A stretch of 64,000 bases of DNA from Typhlomys cinereus (lineage: Eukaryota; Chordata; Mammalia; Rodentia; Platacanthomyidae). Both the position numbers and the translations under genes were made by a program. Positions 22,015 through 33,000 of this stretch are shown here, in pieces. The stretch is from contig JALPQD010000405.1 of assembly GCA_023101885.1 (NCBI GenBank), forward strand, positions 1,700,722 through 1,764,721. The letters are read 5' to 3'. The notes beneath the pieces were generated by a model. That model was not told the origin of the DNA. It did no database searches and saw only the letters and a program-made list of their open reading frames with translations. The stretch's first letter is position 1. The number at the start of each line of letters is the position of its first letter.

Positions 22015-22230
22015 TAAATATGTTTTATTTCTTTGTTTATGTGACAGAGAGAAAACAAAAGACAGAAAGAGAAGGTACACAAGTGTATGCCATGGTACAT
22101 GGATAGATATCAGAAGTCAACTTTCAGAAGTTAGTTCTTTCTTTCTACCATGTGGGCCTCTGAGAATTTAACTCAGGTCTTCAGATTTGCAAGCAGGTAC
22201 CTACCTTGAGCTATCTCATCAGCCTATGTC
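22015..22230 (-). repeat. B3-like SINE
   Basis: AGATATCAGAAGTCAACTTTCAGAAG, CTACCATGTGGGCCTCTGAG, and AGCTATCTCATCAGCC at the head end. Confidence 0.7.
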
Positions 22231-22961
22231 CAAGGATTTTATCAGGGAGACAGTAGATAGCTATAATTCAGAGTCCCTGTGGATGACCTTAATTGTCCAA
22301 TCCCTCTAAAGGTCCAGTGGCATCCTATGACCGACAGTATCATCACAAATCATGCTAACATAAATTATGTGGTGTGGTCAATATCTCAAGCAAACAAAGA
22401 TATTCTTAAATTAGACAAAATATTCTAAGTACTTAAAAGTTATAGCTCTGGACCCTGGCAAGAGTAAGACTTTTTGTTGTAATGTGCTTGCAGAGTTTAA
22501 ACAACTTGGACCTGCTGAGTCAACCTATTGACAGGTCCACAGGATACAATAAGAATTCATGAGCTCAAGTTGACATAAGTAATATGTAAACAAATCATAG
22601 GTTGAGAAAATATTCCTTCTTTAATAAGAATGATAACTGATAACTGTATATACTAGGAATGATGGAGTTAGACAAATTACTCTTTGGTAACCATATTATT
22701 GCTTCAGGCAGGTATCATCAAAGTATGTTGTAATGAGTTGACTGGTGACTTCCAAAAAGGTGCATCCAAGTTCTAATTCTCAGAACATGGAAGTGTTACC
22801 TTGTTTGGAATAAAGGTTCTGGAACATATAATTACAGGTCTTGAGATGAGATCATCCTGAATTAATCAAAGGCCCATATGCACTGACAAGTGTTCTCATA
22901 AAAGACAAAGGAGAGAACAGACATGCAGAGGAAAGGGCATGGTCAAGACAGAGACAGAAGG

Positions 22962-23102
22962 GCTGGGGAGATGATTCAGGGGTTTAGACTCTGCCTCAAA
23001 AGCAGAAGGACCTGAGTTCAGATCCCAGATCCCACCTAAAAAACTCCAGGGGGGCAGAAGGAGGTGGAGGTGTCCATGGTGGTTCGCGAATTCGTCCATG
23101 GT

Positions 23103-23151
<49 letters not shown>

Positions 23152-23318
23152 GCGCGCACATGCGCACAGTTGAATAAATAATAATAAAAAAATTAAAAAA
23201 AAAAAAAAAAACTCCAGGGGGGAAATAGTGGCAGCTTACACGTCCAGCTCTGGAAGGTGGAGCCTGGGAAATCCCAGATTGGAGGTAGAGCAATCCGGGA
23301 TGATTTCTGAAGTTACCC

Positions 23319-23362
<44 letters not shown>

Positions 23363-23370
23363 TTTAAAAG
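22962..23370 (+). repeat. DIP-like SINE (older) split by a younger one
   Basis: The head and first body part (22962-23054) and the second part (23223-23370, resuming GGAAATAGTGGCAGC) belong to one older copy. The stretch 23055-23205 is a second, younger insertion. Confidence 0.88.
23055..23205 (+). repeat. DIP-like SINE, young, 5' truncated, nested
   Basis: Begins inside the body at CAGAAGGAGGTGGAGG, has GTCCATGGTGGTTCGCGAATTC, a long (CA)n, GCGCGCGCACATGCGCACAG and GAATAAATAATAATAAAA. Flanked by AAAAAACTCCAGGGGGG (23038-23054 and 23206-23222). Confidence 0.9.
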
Positions 23371-23649
23371 ACAGAGAGACAGACAGACACTAATGTGGCC
23401 ACAAGCCAAGGAATGCCACCAGAAATGAGAAAAGGTAAGGAAATTTCCTCCTTTAAAAGTCCCAGAGAAAAGTCTGGCCTATGAAACAATAAAATTCTCT
23501 GTTTGTTGCCTGGTCATTTGTAAACTCATTTGTTTCAGTCACTGCAGGAAACTAATATAAGTGCTAAAACCCAAGGTCAAAAAAGGACACTTTGAGAATT
23601 TGTGAATCTTAAAATATGCATGAAATACTAACTGTAAAGGAAAATATAA

Positions 23650-23830
23650 TTAGGGAATGTAGGTCAGCGGCCGATCACTTGCCTAACAAGGGCACTAGCC
23701 CTGAAACCAGGTCTTCAGGAGGTTGAGGGAGAGAATTATGAGTTTTGAGGCCAGCCTAGGCTATACCACAGAATCTTGCCTCAGAAAAACAAAACAAACG
23801 AAACAAGACAAGACAAAATACAAAAGAAAA
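23650..23830 (+). repeat. ID plus B1 SINE
   Basis: GGTCAGCGGCCGATCACTTGCC, then TTTTGAGGCCAGCCTAGGCTATACC and TTGCCTCAGAAAAACAAAAC. Confidence 0.75.
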
Positions 23831-24143
23831 CTTAGAAACTCAGTGGGAAAAACCTGGCTGTGTTTTCTTAATGAAGCTTACTGGATTTTGGAGTCAAACA
23901 GGGATGGTTTGAAGTTTTGCTTGTGTCACTTATATTAGCTTGCATGATGTTGGAAAATTACTTAAATCCATTAAGCTCCAATTATCTGTAAAGGGATACT
24001 GACATTTTAGGATGCTATGAAGATTGAGATTACAGATCTATGTAAGCTCCTTACTAAAGGACCTAGCAGGTATGTGTTCAGTGTACACTGATTATTCTGA
24101 TAAGAATCTTTGTATCATAAGGTTTAAATTTGCCATCATTTGG

Positions 24144-24374
24144 GCTGGAGAGATGGCTCAGGGGTTAAGATTCTGACTCATAAGCAGAAGGTCCTGAGTT
24201 CAGATTCCAGGTCCCAGATAAAAACACCAGGTGGAAATGGCAGTAGCCTGCACTTTGTTCCCTGGTGGGCGGAGTCTGGAAAAATTCCAGAGCAAAGCAA
24301 AAAAGAGGTAGAGGCAATCCAGGATGATTCTCAAGTCTCCCTTGGGCCTCCACAAGAACATACAATGCCCTCCG

Positions 24375-24419
<45 letters not shown>

Positions 24420-24435
24420 AATAAATAAATAAAGT
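24144..24435 (+). repeat. DIP-like SINE, older subfamily, full length
   Basis: Head GGGCTGGAGAGATGGCTCAG, GGCAATCCAGGATGATTCTC, CCCTCCGATACACAC, (CA)n, AAATAAATAAATAAA. Confidence 0.93.
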
Positions 24436-24840
24436 TTTAAAAATTGCCATTTTCATTCAAGAGGAGAAACAGCATGCTGAGTGAAAATCTTCAAGACCAA
24501 ACCATATTTCTATCCTGATACTTCATTCTTGAATGCTGTTACTTTCCCAAATGGGGACATTCAGCTTAGCTCCTTCCAGACCTTTGATAGCTAAACCTCT
24601 CCCTATAAAGTTGCTAATCAAGTGTTCCTGAGGCTCTGCTCTCTGGGAGGATTTTTTACTCATCATCATCTTTAGAGAAACCCTCAGAGAAACCCAATGC
24701 GAGGCTGTGGTTTCCAAGTAAAGCAGGCCTGTCTCCCTGCGAGGTATGGTAGGCAATAGAATAGTCAAGGATGATTGACTAGAATAGAGCTTCGGGGGCA
24801 GAGAAAAATGATGATGGAACTTATATTCTGATTTTCATTC
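24436..24840. other. Intergenic sequence, nothing recognised
   Basis: No repeat or gene recognised. Confidence 0.3.
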
Positions 24841-24844
24841 ATGT

Positions 24845-25015
24845 ATTTTTTTCCTTTGAGACAGTGTCTCTATTGCCTAGACTGGTCTCAAACTCTTGCA
24901 TTCAAGGGCTCTTCTAGTCTCAGTTCCTCAGCAAGAGATTGGTGTCAGAGATGCCTTAGCAAAGTCAGGCCCACAGTTGCCCTCAATGCAAGAAGGAAAG
25001 GAAAAAAAAAAAAGA
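24845..25015 (-). repeat. B1 SINE, decayed
   Basis: TTTGAGACAGTGTCTCTATTGCC and GACTGGTCTCAAACTC match B1 in reverse. Confidence 0.65.
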
Positions 25016-25399
25016 AACTAATCCTCTTACCCTAATCAACCCATCAAGACCAAATTCAAAACACGATCATCTTGAATATTTTCTACTCAATGGTTAGTGT
25101 GTTTGTAAAATAGGAACATATGGATTTTCAGACAGGCAAACTCCCACCCACCCCACCCCGATTCTGTACTCCCCTGTAAATAAATGAACAAAGCTACCTG
25201 AAAGAAGATGGAATGCCACTGCTGTCCTCCAACTGATCCCTATGTCACCTTGTGGGCGTGTCCAACCCCAACCCACAAGGCTGTATGCACCCCAGGATAG
25301 CTATGGATGCAGCCCAACAGGAAACCATACACTTACTTAAAACATTTTGGGATGGGGACGGTTCTAACTTCATTGCATGGTTCTTGAGTGTGAATTTTG

Positions 25400-25680
25400 A
25401 ATTTTTTTTTTTTTTATTCAATTGTGGATGTATGTATGTGCTCATGTGTGTGTGTATGTGTAGAACCACGGACGAATTCGGGAACCACCATGGACGCCTC
25501 CACCTCCTCCTTGTTTACTTTGCCTCGGGATTCACAGGCTCCTCCCACCAGGACCAGAAGCGCAGGCCACTCCCCCCCCCCGTTTCCACCCGGCGGAAAG
25601 ACGTGGGGTCTAGGATCCGAACTCAGGACCTTCCGCCTGCAAGGCGGAGGCTTAACCTCTGAGCCACCTCTCCAGCCCCC
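25400..25680 (-). repeat. DIP-like SINE, young, full length
   Basis: T run, TATTCAATTGTGG, GAACCACGGACGAATTCGGG, GGACGCCTCCACC, and the head end GAGCCACCTCTCCAGCCCC. Flanked by GAGTGTGAATTTTG (25386-25399 and 25681-25694). Confidence 0.95.
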
Positions 25681-25699
25681 GAGTGTGAATTTTGTAGAT

Positions 25700-25955
25700 G
25701 ACAATGTTGTGTTGCAGTGTCAAAGATTGCACACACCTGCAACAGGAACTCATAGAACGCTGGGCCTGTCTCCTCGATGACAAAATGAAGGTAAATATTT
25801 AACTGTTTGGTCTAATTCCAAGCTGTGTGTGACCTGCTGAAATACTGATTTTTGACTGGAGTGGAGGTTGGGTGGGAAACGTGGGAGACTGTTCAGGGGC
25901 ACATTCTAAGGCATCGCTCAACTCTTAAACTCAGAAAAGGAGATGAGGTGAGGAA
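25700..25955. other. Intergenic sequence, nothing recognised
   Basis: No feature supported. Confidence 0.3.
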
Positions 25956-25959
25956 TGAC

Positions 25960-26310
25960 TATGTGTGTGTGTGCATGAGTGTGTATGATATAGGTATAAA
26001 TGCATATTCATAGGTGCATGGGCACACGTGTGGGGGTGTGCCTACACGTGTGCATGTGAAGTCGCAGAAGTGATGTCAGTGTCTCAATTGTTCCCCACTT
26101 CATTTATTGAGACGGGGCTTCTTCACTGAACCAAGCTCATCGACCTGCTTGCATCAAACTGTTTATGGGAATCCGCTGTCTCTATCTCCCTAGCTCTGGG
26201 ATTGCAGCTGGATCCCATGTCTACTTAGCTCTTACATGAGTTCTGGACATAAAAACTTTTGTTCTCATGTCTGCACAGCAAATGCTGTGTCCACTGAGCC
26301 ATAGCCCAAG
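25960..26310 (-). repeat. B4/RSINE1-type SINE
   Basis: TATG/TGTG lead, TTGAGACGGGGCTTCTTCACTG, CAAGCTCATCGACCTGCTTG, AGCTCTGGGATTGCAGCTGG and the head end CACTGAGCCATAGCCC. Confidence 0.75.
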
Positions 26311-26656
26311 AAGGACATGATTAAACATAGACTTCCTTTGAGTCATCTTGCAAACACATTGCTTTGTGTTTCACCAATTTTCAGACCCTAGTCCTTAATA
26401 ATAACATTGAGATAGAAATTGTGTGCGTATGCGTGTTTTACAAAAGGAAAATGCAATAAGTAAATGGAACTTGTGAAGGGAATACTTAAAAAGTATATTC
26501 ATTCAACAAATGTGTATATAGAGCCTACTGTAAATATATAATCAGAAAGGCTGGAAAACCTGAGTGCTGAAGTTAGGACAATAAATTAAAGACACCCCTT
26601 GCTTTTATGGAACCTATAATCCATGAGGGGAAACAACAGAAAAAAAATAATTACAG

Positions 26657-26853
26657 GGCTGGAGAGGTGGCTCAGGGGTTAAGCCTCCGCCTTGCAGGCG
26701 GAAGGTCCTGAGTTCGGTTCCCAGATCCCACGTATAGATGCCAGGCGGAAGCGGGGGCAGCCTGCGCTTCTGGTCCTGGTAGGGTGGAGCCTGTGAATCC
26801 CGGGGCAGAAGGAGGTGGAGGCGTCCATGGTGGTTCACGAATTCGTCCGTGGT

Positions 26854-26912
<59 letters not shown>

Positions 26913-26945
26913 GCACATGCGCACAGTTGAATAAATAATAATAAT
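26657..26945 (+). repeat. DIP-like SINE, young, full length
   Basis: A near-perfect head with CCTCCGCCTTGCAGGCGGAAGG (anticodon-arm-like palindrome), GGCGTCCATGGTGGTTCACG, (CA)n and GTTGAATAAATAATAATAA. Flanked by AAAAAAATAATTACAG (26641-26656 and 26946-26961). Confidence 0.96.
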
Positions 26946-26994
26946 AAAAAAATAATTACAGTGCAATGATAGTGTTAAACATAGTAGAATTCAA

Positions 26995-27130
26995 TGCTAA
27001 GCATTTTTTGTGTGTGTGATCCCAGGGTTTGGGGGCAGAGGCAGGAAAATTGCCACAAATTCAAGGCTGGCGTAGGTTACATAGTGAATTTCAGGTCAGG
27101 AAGGAATACAAAGTGAGACTTTATCTCAAC
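26995..27130 (+). repeat. B1 SINE, decayed
   Basis: GTGATCCCAGGGTTTGGGGGCAGAGGCAGG, TCAAGGCTGGCGTAGGTTACA, AGTGAGACTTTATCTC. Confidence 0.8.
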
Positions 27131-27304
27131 AAAACCAACAACTATATATTGTAGATATGAAGATAAATCACCATGCTACAGTTGAAATGGTAGCAAATGA
27201 CTTTGGATGAATTAGGAACCACTATGGAAGACGTATTGTTTCAAATGAATCTTGAAGGCTGAACAAGAGTTTCACAGGAAAAAATTAGTGTATTTATCTT
27301 AAAT

Positions 27305-27460
27305 TGCTTTGGGTCAGTGAAATGGCTCAGTAGTTAAAGGTGCTTGCTGTGAGCAGAACCCACAAAGTAGAAGAAAGTCTGCTCTTCTGACTTCCACATG
27401 CTAGCTGTGGCACACATGCTTGCACACACACAAACACACAGTAAATAAAATTGAAAGAAA
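27305..27460 (+). repeat. B3-like SINE
   Basis: GGTCAGTGAAATGGCTCAGTAG, CTTCTGACTTCCACATGCTAG, CACACACACAAAC, then AGTAAATAAAATTG. Confidence 0.75.
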
Positions 27461-29299
27461 ACTATGTTACTACATTTCATGTTTTGAATTAACTAACTAA
27501 AATTCACAGAGTTCTATCACTGAGCTATATCCCCACCTGCACTCATTTTAAACTTTCCACATTGTTTAGATCAGACCAGATCTTGGCTGGGGATGATTTG
27601 AAAAAGATGATGAGTCTACACACAGTGCTGGGATCTTCAGTAGAAAATATGGTCTTCAGAATGAATAATCAATTGTACACAGTATGGTTAAAAAAGATAC
27701 ATGGTGATATACAGCAAAGGATCGCATTATCACAATTATTAAAATATTATTACAATATTAAAATATTTAATGATGCAATTTGTAGACGTAATATTTTGGA
27801 ATATATTTGTATTGGTTTTATAGGAATCAAAGGAAATTTCACTGAGTGAACAAAGGAACATGTGGTGACTGAATAATACTATTTTAAAATACCGAAAATT
27901 CTCCTATCTTTTATCTTGATTTATACAACATAAGCTTCATATTGACTATGAAGTTTTTGATGCCATTTGTTTTGTATGGCCTGCATAGGTTATCTCAAAC
28001 TAAGTGTCATAAAACACTTACAGCATGCCACTTTATTTCCTACAACCTGCCATATGGGACAAAGCATGAGTCCTTACAAAATTCCTTACAAATATAACAG
28101 CTGGTTGAGAAAACTTGTTTTTATTAGGATTCTGGATTCCAGCCTGCAGAAAGAAAAGTAAATATAAAGATTTATGTAAGACCTCAGCAACACCTGAGAG
28201 TGGGCAAATTCCTTCCCCAAGGAAAATCGCTTCCCAAAGATACCCTTAGTAAGTGCATCCTGTAATTAACATGAAATTGGCAAGGCCACTTGTGTCCACA
28301 CGTTTGAATTCATTTGTAAATAGCCACTGCTTTCCTTTCCTACATCTCCCGGGGACCAGGCGCCTAGCAGTACAGGTGCAGAAGGGCTTAAAAAAGGAGA
28401 CTGAATAGAGACAAAAGGATGTATGTAGGTGCCTGGAGGAAAACAGAATCTCCCAGAACTAAATCAATCTTGGAAGACAGAGCTGACTTCAATACCTGGT
28501 ATTACTGAAGTTTAAGCTGCTCTTTAAATAGTCACCAGAGATAGTGTATCAACTTTATTAGGTCTTCCACTACGCCAGTATGATTTGCTTTATCTTGAGG
28601 GATAGAGTTTGCACTAAGCACATAATAGGTGTTAAACCAATATTGATTTTTACAGGGAGGGGGTCATTAAATATAAACTCGCTATTAGGGTAACTTTCAA
28701 CTTACGGCTTATGGGCTCAGAGATTTCTATGATCCCTGAATTTCATCAGTCCTAAGACAACTCCGATACAACAGCTTCAAACAATCATTAAATTACCCAC
28801 AGCACTCAGCCCGGAAGTCAGATAAGGAAACGTTTGGATTGAGTCTTCCTGAGATTCCACATCTCGAGCAGAAAACTCCAACACAGAACAAACACACGGT
28901 AAATTTAAATTTATCTTAATTAAAGTCATCCAGATGGTAGTTGGATTAATCAATGACGAGGCAGTATTTATCTTAGGCCAGAAAGCTCTAAAACCCAGAG
29001 TCCCCAAGGTGGGGGTGGGGACAGATAATAAGAGCCCCAGGGAAAGGCCCTTTCAGCCAGGATTGGAAAAATAATACGTCTGAATTTGAATCTCTTTGAA
29101 TACAAATCTCCCCTAACAGCAGGAAGGGGGGTTGGGAGGTCCTTCCAAACCCCGCAAACTTCGAGCAGGAAAGGAGTAAGTGGAACTGGGTAAAGCAACC
29201 GGTTCAGTTGTTTGTCGTTTGGAAGAAAAGAAATCAAGAGCTGGGAATGGGGTACTATACAGGACTCCCCCAAAATAACCCAGAGGGGTTGAGCAGCCA
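27461..29299. other. Upstream flank of QSER1, repeat-poor
   Basis: About 1.8 kb in which I recognise no repeat. AT-rich up to about 28.3 kb, then rising in GC toward the CpG island. Freedom from repeats next to a CpG island can reflect regulatory constraint, but no motif was identified with confidence. Confidence 0.4.
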
Positions 29300-29596
29300 A
29301 GTGCAAGCGTCGGCCAAGCTGTCCCGCTCCGCGGCACCGCGCGCGGGGTTTGCGCGGCTGCGCCCCGTCCCACGCGGGGCGCGCAACCCCTCCAGCCCCC
29401 GGAGGCCTCCGCGCCAGGCAGCGGTCCCAGGTGGCCCGCGGCCTCGGCGCCCCGTTAGGCCTCGCCGCCTCCGTGCGGCGGGCGCGCAGCCCCGGCCCCG
29501 CCGGCCCGCGAGCCGCGAGCGCGGGGCGCCCGAGGGGAGGCGGGGCGAGGCCGCGGGGCGGAGGGGGCGGGAGGTGCATCCTGGGAAATCGGCAAC

Positions 29597-29665
29597 ATGG
29601 GGCGCAGCGGGCGCGGGCGTCGTGGCCGCCGCGAGTCCCGGCCGCGGGCGCCGCCGCTCCGCTGA
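29597..29665 (+). other. Upstream open reading frame candidate in the QSER1 5' leader
   Basis: ATG at 29597 (context CAACATGG, G at +4) opens a 22-codon Arg-rich frame closed by TGA at 29663, 234 bp before the QSER1 start codon. It would be in the leader only if transcription starts upstream of 29597. It could lower translation of the main frame. Confidence 0.3.
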
Positions 29666-29898
29666 GCGTCCGAGCGGAGGCCGCCTGGCCGCCGTCGCCG
29701 GCTCGCCCGCCCGCTCGCCCGCCGCGGCCGGGGCAGGCTCCGCGGCCCAGCCCGGCCGGCGCTCGCCGCTCCCGCCTCCGGCAGGGCCATGTGAGGGGGC
29801 AGCTCCCTCGGCCACCGCCTCCTCTTCCTCCCCGCGCGCGTCCCGCCCGCCGCCCCCCGCCGCAGGGCCCGCGCGGAGCCCCGCCGCAGCTCCCCGCC

Positions 29899-30062
29899 AT
29901 GGACGGGAACTACGCGCCCTCGGGCTTCGCCGACCCGCCGCCCGCGCCCCCCGCCAGCGCCGCCGCGCAGCCCCCCGCCGCCGCCTGGGCCTACGAACCC
30001 CGAGTCCCGGCCGCCGCGTCCAGCCCCGGCTGCAGCGGGAGCAGCCCCAGCCTGAAGCCCAG
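29899..30062 (+). CDS. QSER1: QSER1 exon 1 (N-terminus)
   Basis: 54 codons plus two bases, then donor AG|GTAGAG at 30063. The start context is CCGCCATGG. The residues begin MDGNYAPSGFADP, pass through a Pro/Ala-rich stretch and WAYEP, and end in GCSGSSPSLKP. The Pro/Ala part is CpG-rich and coded by GC repeats. The match to the PRR12 N-terminus (MD.NY...GF.DP and W.YE) is the main argument that this is the true first coding exon. Confidence 0.88.
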
Positions 30063-33000
30063 GTAGAGAGGGTGGGCGGCGGGGTCGCGGTGGGCCAGGA
30101 AAGGCCGGGGATGCGATTGGGGCCTTGGTCGTGGGGTCGCGGCGGTCCGGGCGGAGAGGTTGGGGGTGGGGGTGGGGTCCTGGAGTATCGGGGCGCCCCT
30201 TTGCTCGCTCTCACTCGCTCTCAAGAGGCGGCTGGTGAGTGGCCCCGGCGAGGTGGGGGCGCCCCGTGCAGGATTCGTGCCGGGGGGGGGGGGTCGGTCG
30301 CGGACGGCGGCTGCAAGGAAGAGGATGGGGGGGGGAGAAATCGTGGGGCTCAGTCATCTCCCGGTCCTGGAGTCTCACCTGGTGAAGTTTGCACTCGGGA
30401 CTGAACTCGCTATCTGGGAGACCCGGTGCTGGGATGGGGTTGAGGGGGACTGGCGAGGCGCCGCAGCGTACCCGGCAGTGACATTCCATTGTATTGGAAA
30501 CCTTGGGTGGCCGACAATGTGGTCTTGGGGGCCGCGTTGGTGTGAGGGGAAGGGACGGTGGCAGGGGAAGGTGCGATCCCCCCTGACCCTTGGGGGATCC
30601 GGGAACGGGGCCTGGCGGGCGCAAACGTGGAGCCCGGGCTGGGTGACATATGTTTGCAGCGGTGGCCAACATGAAACGTTTTCTCTTCCACACGTTCGGA
30701 GTTGCCCTTGGGTTTCCTCCTCTTTCCATCACAGCAGGAAGTAAAGAATCTCTCTTGGCTTTCTATGCTGGGGGGTTGGGGGGAGAGGACGACCGAGCGC
30801 TGGGGAAAAAATTGGGGGCTGGTGACCAGTGCAGGCCGGAAAGGTTGAAGACTCCTTCCCTAGAGCATGCTTCTGCATCTTGCTGGAGCCCGGATTCATT
30901 CTGTAGCGCGGGGTTCAAGAGTTCATCTTTGCTGCGGCACGATGTAGAGAGTCTAAAATGTTGACTCCTGTTTGATGTTTAAGCTCGCGGGAAATGTGTA
31001 ATCGTGCCACACTTTGAAACGGTCCCGTTTGAATGGTAACTGGAAGGCGTGGTCTGCTTGAGAGGCTGCGGGAGCCGAGTGTTTTAAAACCACCTCTCGC
31101 GAACAATACTGAATCTGGTAGGTGCAGCTTGGGATGGCAAGAAAGGGGAATCCTGGACTGCTAATGACTTCATCCTCGGCTACCAACAGGAAGCTTCGTG
31201 GCTTTATGATCTCACCAGGTTTCTTCATTATTTTCACGGCACAACTGAACTTTTTTTTTTGTTCTTCACTTTTATGCATGACAGTATTCTAGATTGACCT
31301 TTGTTTTTATGGAAGTTCCACGTTGGTGATTTGGAAGAGACCGATTTGGAAGAGACCGTGTGAAGAGTAACTGGTCTTTGTCTTAGATTGTACTTTGAAA
31401 TGATTGTGAAAGAATGAAAAAAAATGCTTCAAGAAAAGGAAAATAGCTTCCTTAGGGAATTTTAGGCCTTTTGTTTAAAAGCGACAAGCTTTTTTTTTTT
31501 TTTTAACATGGTCTTCCAAGTTTAAACTAAATGATGAGATGCGGAAATCTTTTAGAAAAAGACTAATTGTATTATTTTTGCATTTTTGTATAAGGAGGAA
31601 TTTTAGGAAGGATTATTTGGCACTTTCTCCCCTTGTTTCTTTTTGTTAGTAATTTTACTATCATTTTTCACACAGCATTTGCATTGATTATAATTTGCAA
31701 ATTAATTTTTGTGAACAGCAATGATTGGTATTGTGTAAAATTTCTTATATTTTAAATGTAAAATGTTTTCCTAGGTGAGGGAAACCAAAATGCTACCTAG
31801 TTAATTTGTCTTATATCTCTTAGAAGACTACTTCTGCAACATATTTTCCAAATGTTGTTTATCAAAGTAACATAGAATGATCATCCAAACACCTTCAAAA
31901 AAAGGAAGGAAGTTTGCTTTGAGCACACAATCTAAATATATTTATGTTTTAATCCAAAGTCAGTGACTCTTAAATGCTAATTCCTTCCCTATGGCATTAA
32001 AAAACATTTTTGAAGAAGTGTGGTTTGCTAAATTACAGTATAGAAAATGGGAGCTTCCCCCTCCCCCACAAAACCTGCTTTGTTAACATGTTGTGTTAGG
32101 ATCAGGCCATCTGTACAGGGCTGCACACACTTCTTTATTGTACCTTTAGTCTTCAGACCATGCAAATGTCCTGTTTGGCTTCAGTGACATCAAAAATAAC
32201 ATGTCTGGAATGTGTCCTCTTAAGTTCTTAAATATCTGGCACTTCAGAAGCCTGATCATATTTTTATAACATTTTAAAAGAGTCTTTTGTAATTCATGTA
32301 TCAGTTGAATGTTTTTGTTTCCCTTCATGGCAGTTTCTTCCAAAGGTGCAAATGAGCACTAGTTGTGATGATGTAATATAGATGCTTATCCATAACGAAT
32401 TAGCCTGTCTGTCACCTTGTTTCCTGTGACCTATTCAGAAACTGACAGATGATAGTGACATGCGCTTGTTACTGACATGTTACATTATGTCTTGCTCCCA
32501 AAATGTATGTTTATCATTTGCTGGGTCTATGCATATTAAATAATTTTTCAGAAATTTGAAACAGTACTTTTTGTGGACACAGCAGTTCCATCAGACATTC
32601 GATGATTCCGTTATTTGAATAGTTGGAAAATAAAGAGTGAGAAACCCCAGAATTTTTTCTTATAAAAGGGCTTGTGAAAAGATGGCTCCTAAATAGTTCT
32701 AAACTAGCCCTTGCTAGTTCTTACTTGGGTAGTTCAGGCTAATAGTTGATTTTGTACATTTTCATTCGCTCATGTCCTTCTCATTTTTAGCAAACAGATG
32801 AGCATGTCCTGTGCCAGTCATCATGCCTTGGAGATGGAGGCTGTGTGCTTTTGCAAACAGGAGGTTCATCAAGAACCTGAAGATCTACTGCTGCCCCTTC
32901 TCTATCCAATAAGTCATTTATGTCTTGTGCAGACTGGGAAAAGACATGCCGTCTCATGGGTGATACGTGAGGTGATTGAATGGAAACACTGTGTGTGCAT

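Larger units (their letters stand above)
22735..23550 (+). repeat. Ancient MLT1-type LTR, split by SINEs
   Basis: Pieces at about 22735-22961 (GTTCTAATTCTCAGAACATGG, GTTACCTTGTTTGGAATAAAGG, CTTGAGATGAGATCATCCTGAATTA) and about 23390-23550 (GTGGCCACAAGCCAAGGAATGCC, then CATTTGTTTCAGTCACTGCAGG) follow the order of an old placental MaLR/MLT1-like LTR as I remember it. The nested SINEs fill the gap. Confidence 0.6.
29300..30640 (+). promoter_or_regulatory. QSER1: CpG-island promoter of QSER1
   Basis: Base composition changes abruptly to GC-rich sequence dense in CpG and free of repeats, centred on the first coding exon. GC boxes (GGGGCGG, GGGGGCGGG) lie at about 29554-29572. I see no TATA box. 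At 29575-29589 the sequence TGCATCCTGGGAAAT resembles, on the minus strand, the ZNF143/SBS-type core TTTCCCAGGATGCA. Transcription probably starts within about 29550-29850, but no start can be fixed from sequence. Confidence 0.85.

Noticed and set aside
26657..26730. tRNA gene in the head of the young SINE
   Set aside because: The A- and B-box-like sequence belongs to the SINE's internal promoter; flanking repeats and tail show it is a retroposon.
27562..27849. 95-codon frame upstream of QSER1
   Set aside because: AT-rich, low-complexity translation and no homology seen.
29350..29898. In-frame upstream extension of QSER1 by 183 codons
   Set aside because: Pro/Ala/Arg-rich low-complexity reading of the leader without homology; the ATG at 29899 has the Kozak context and matches the paralogue's start.
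29208..30404. Long open frames on both strands (up to 398 codons) across the QSER1 CpG island
   Set aside because: GC-rich sequence has few stop codons, so overlapping frames on both strands are expected. Only the frame from 29899 has a strong start context, a splice donor and similarity to a known family.
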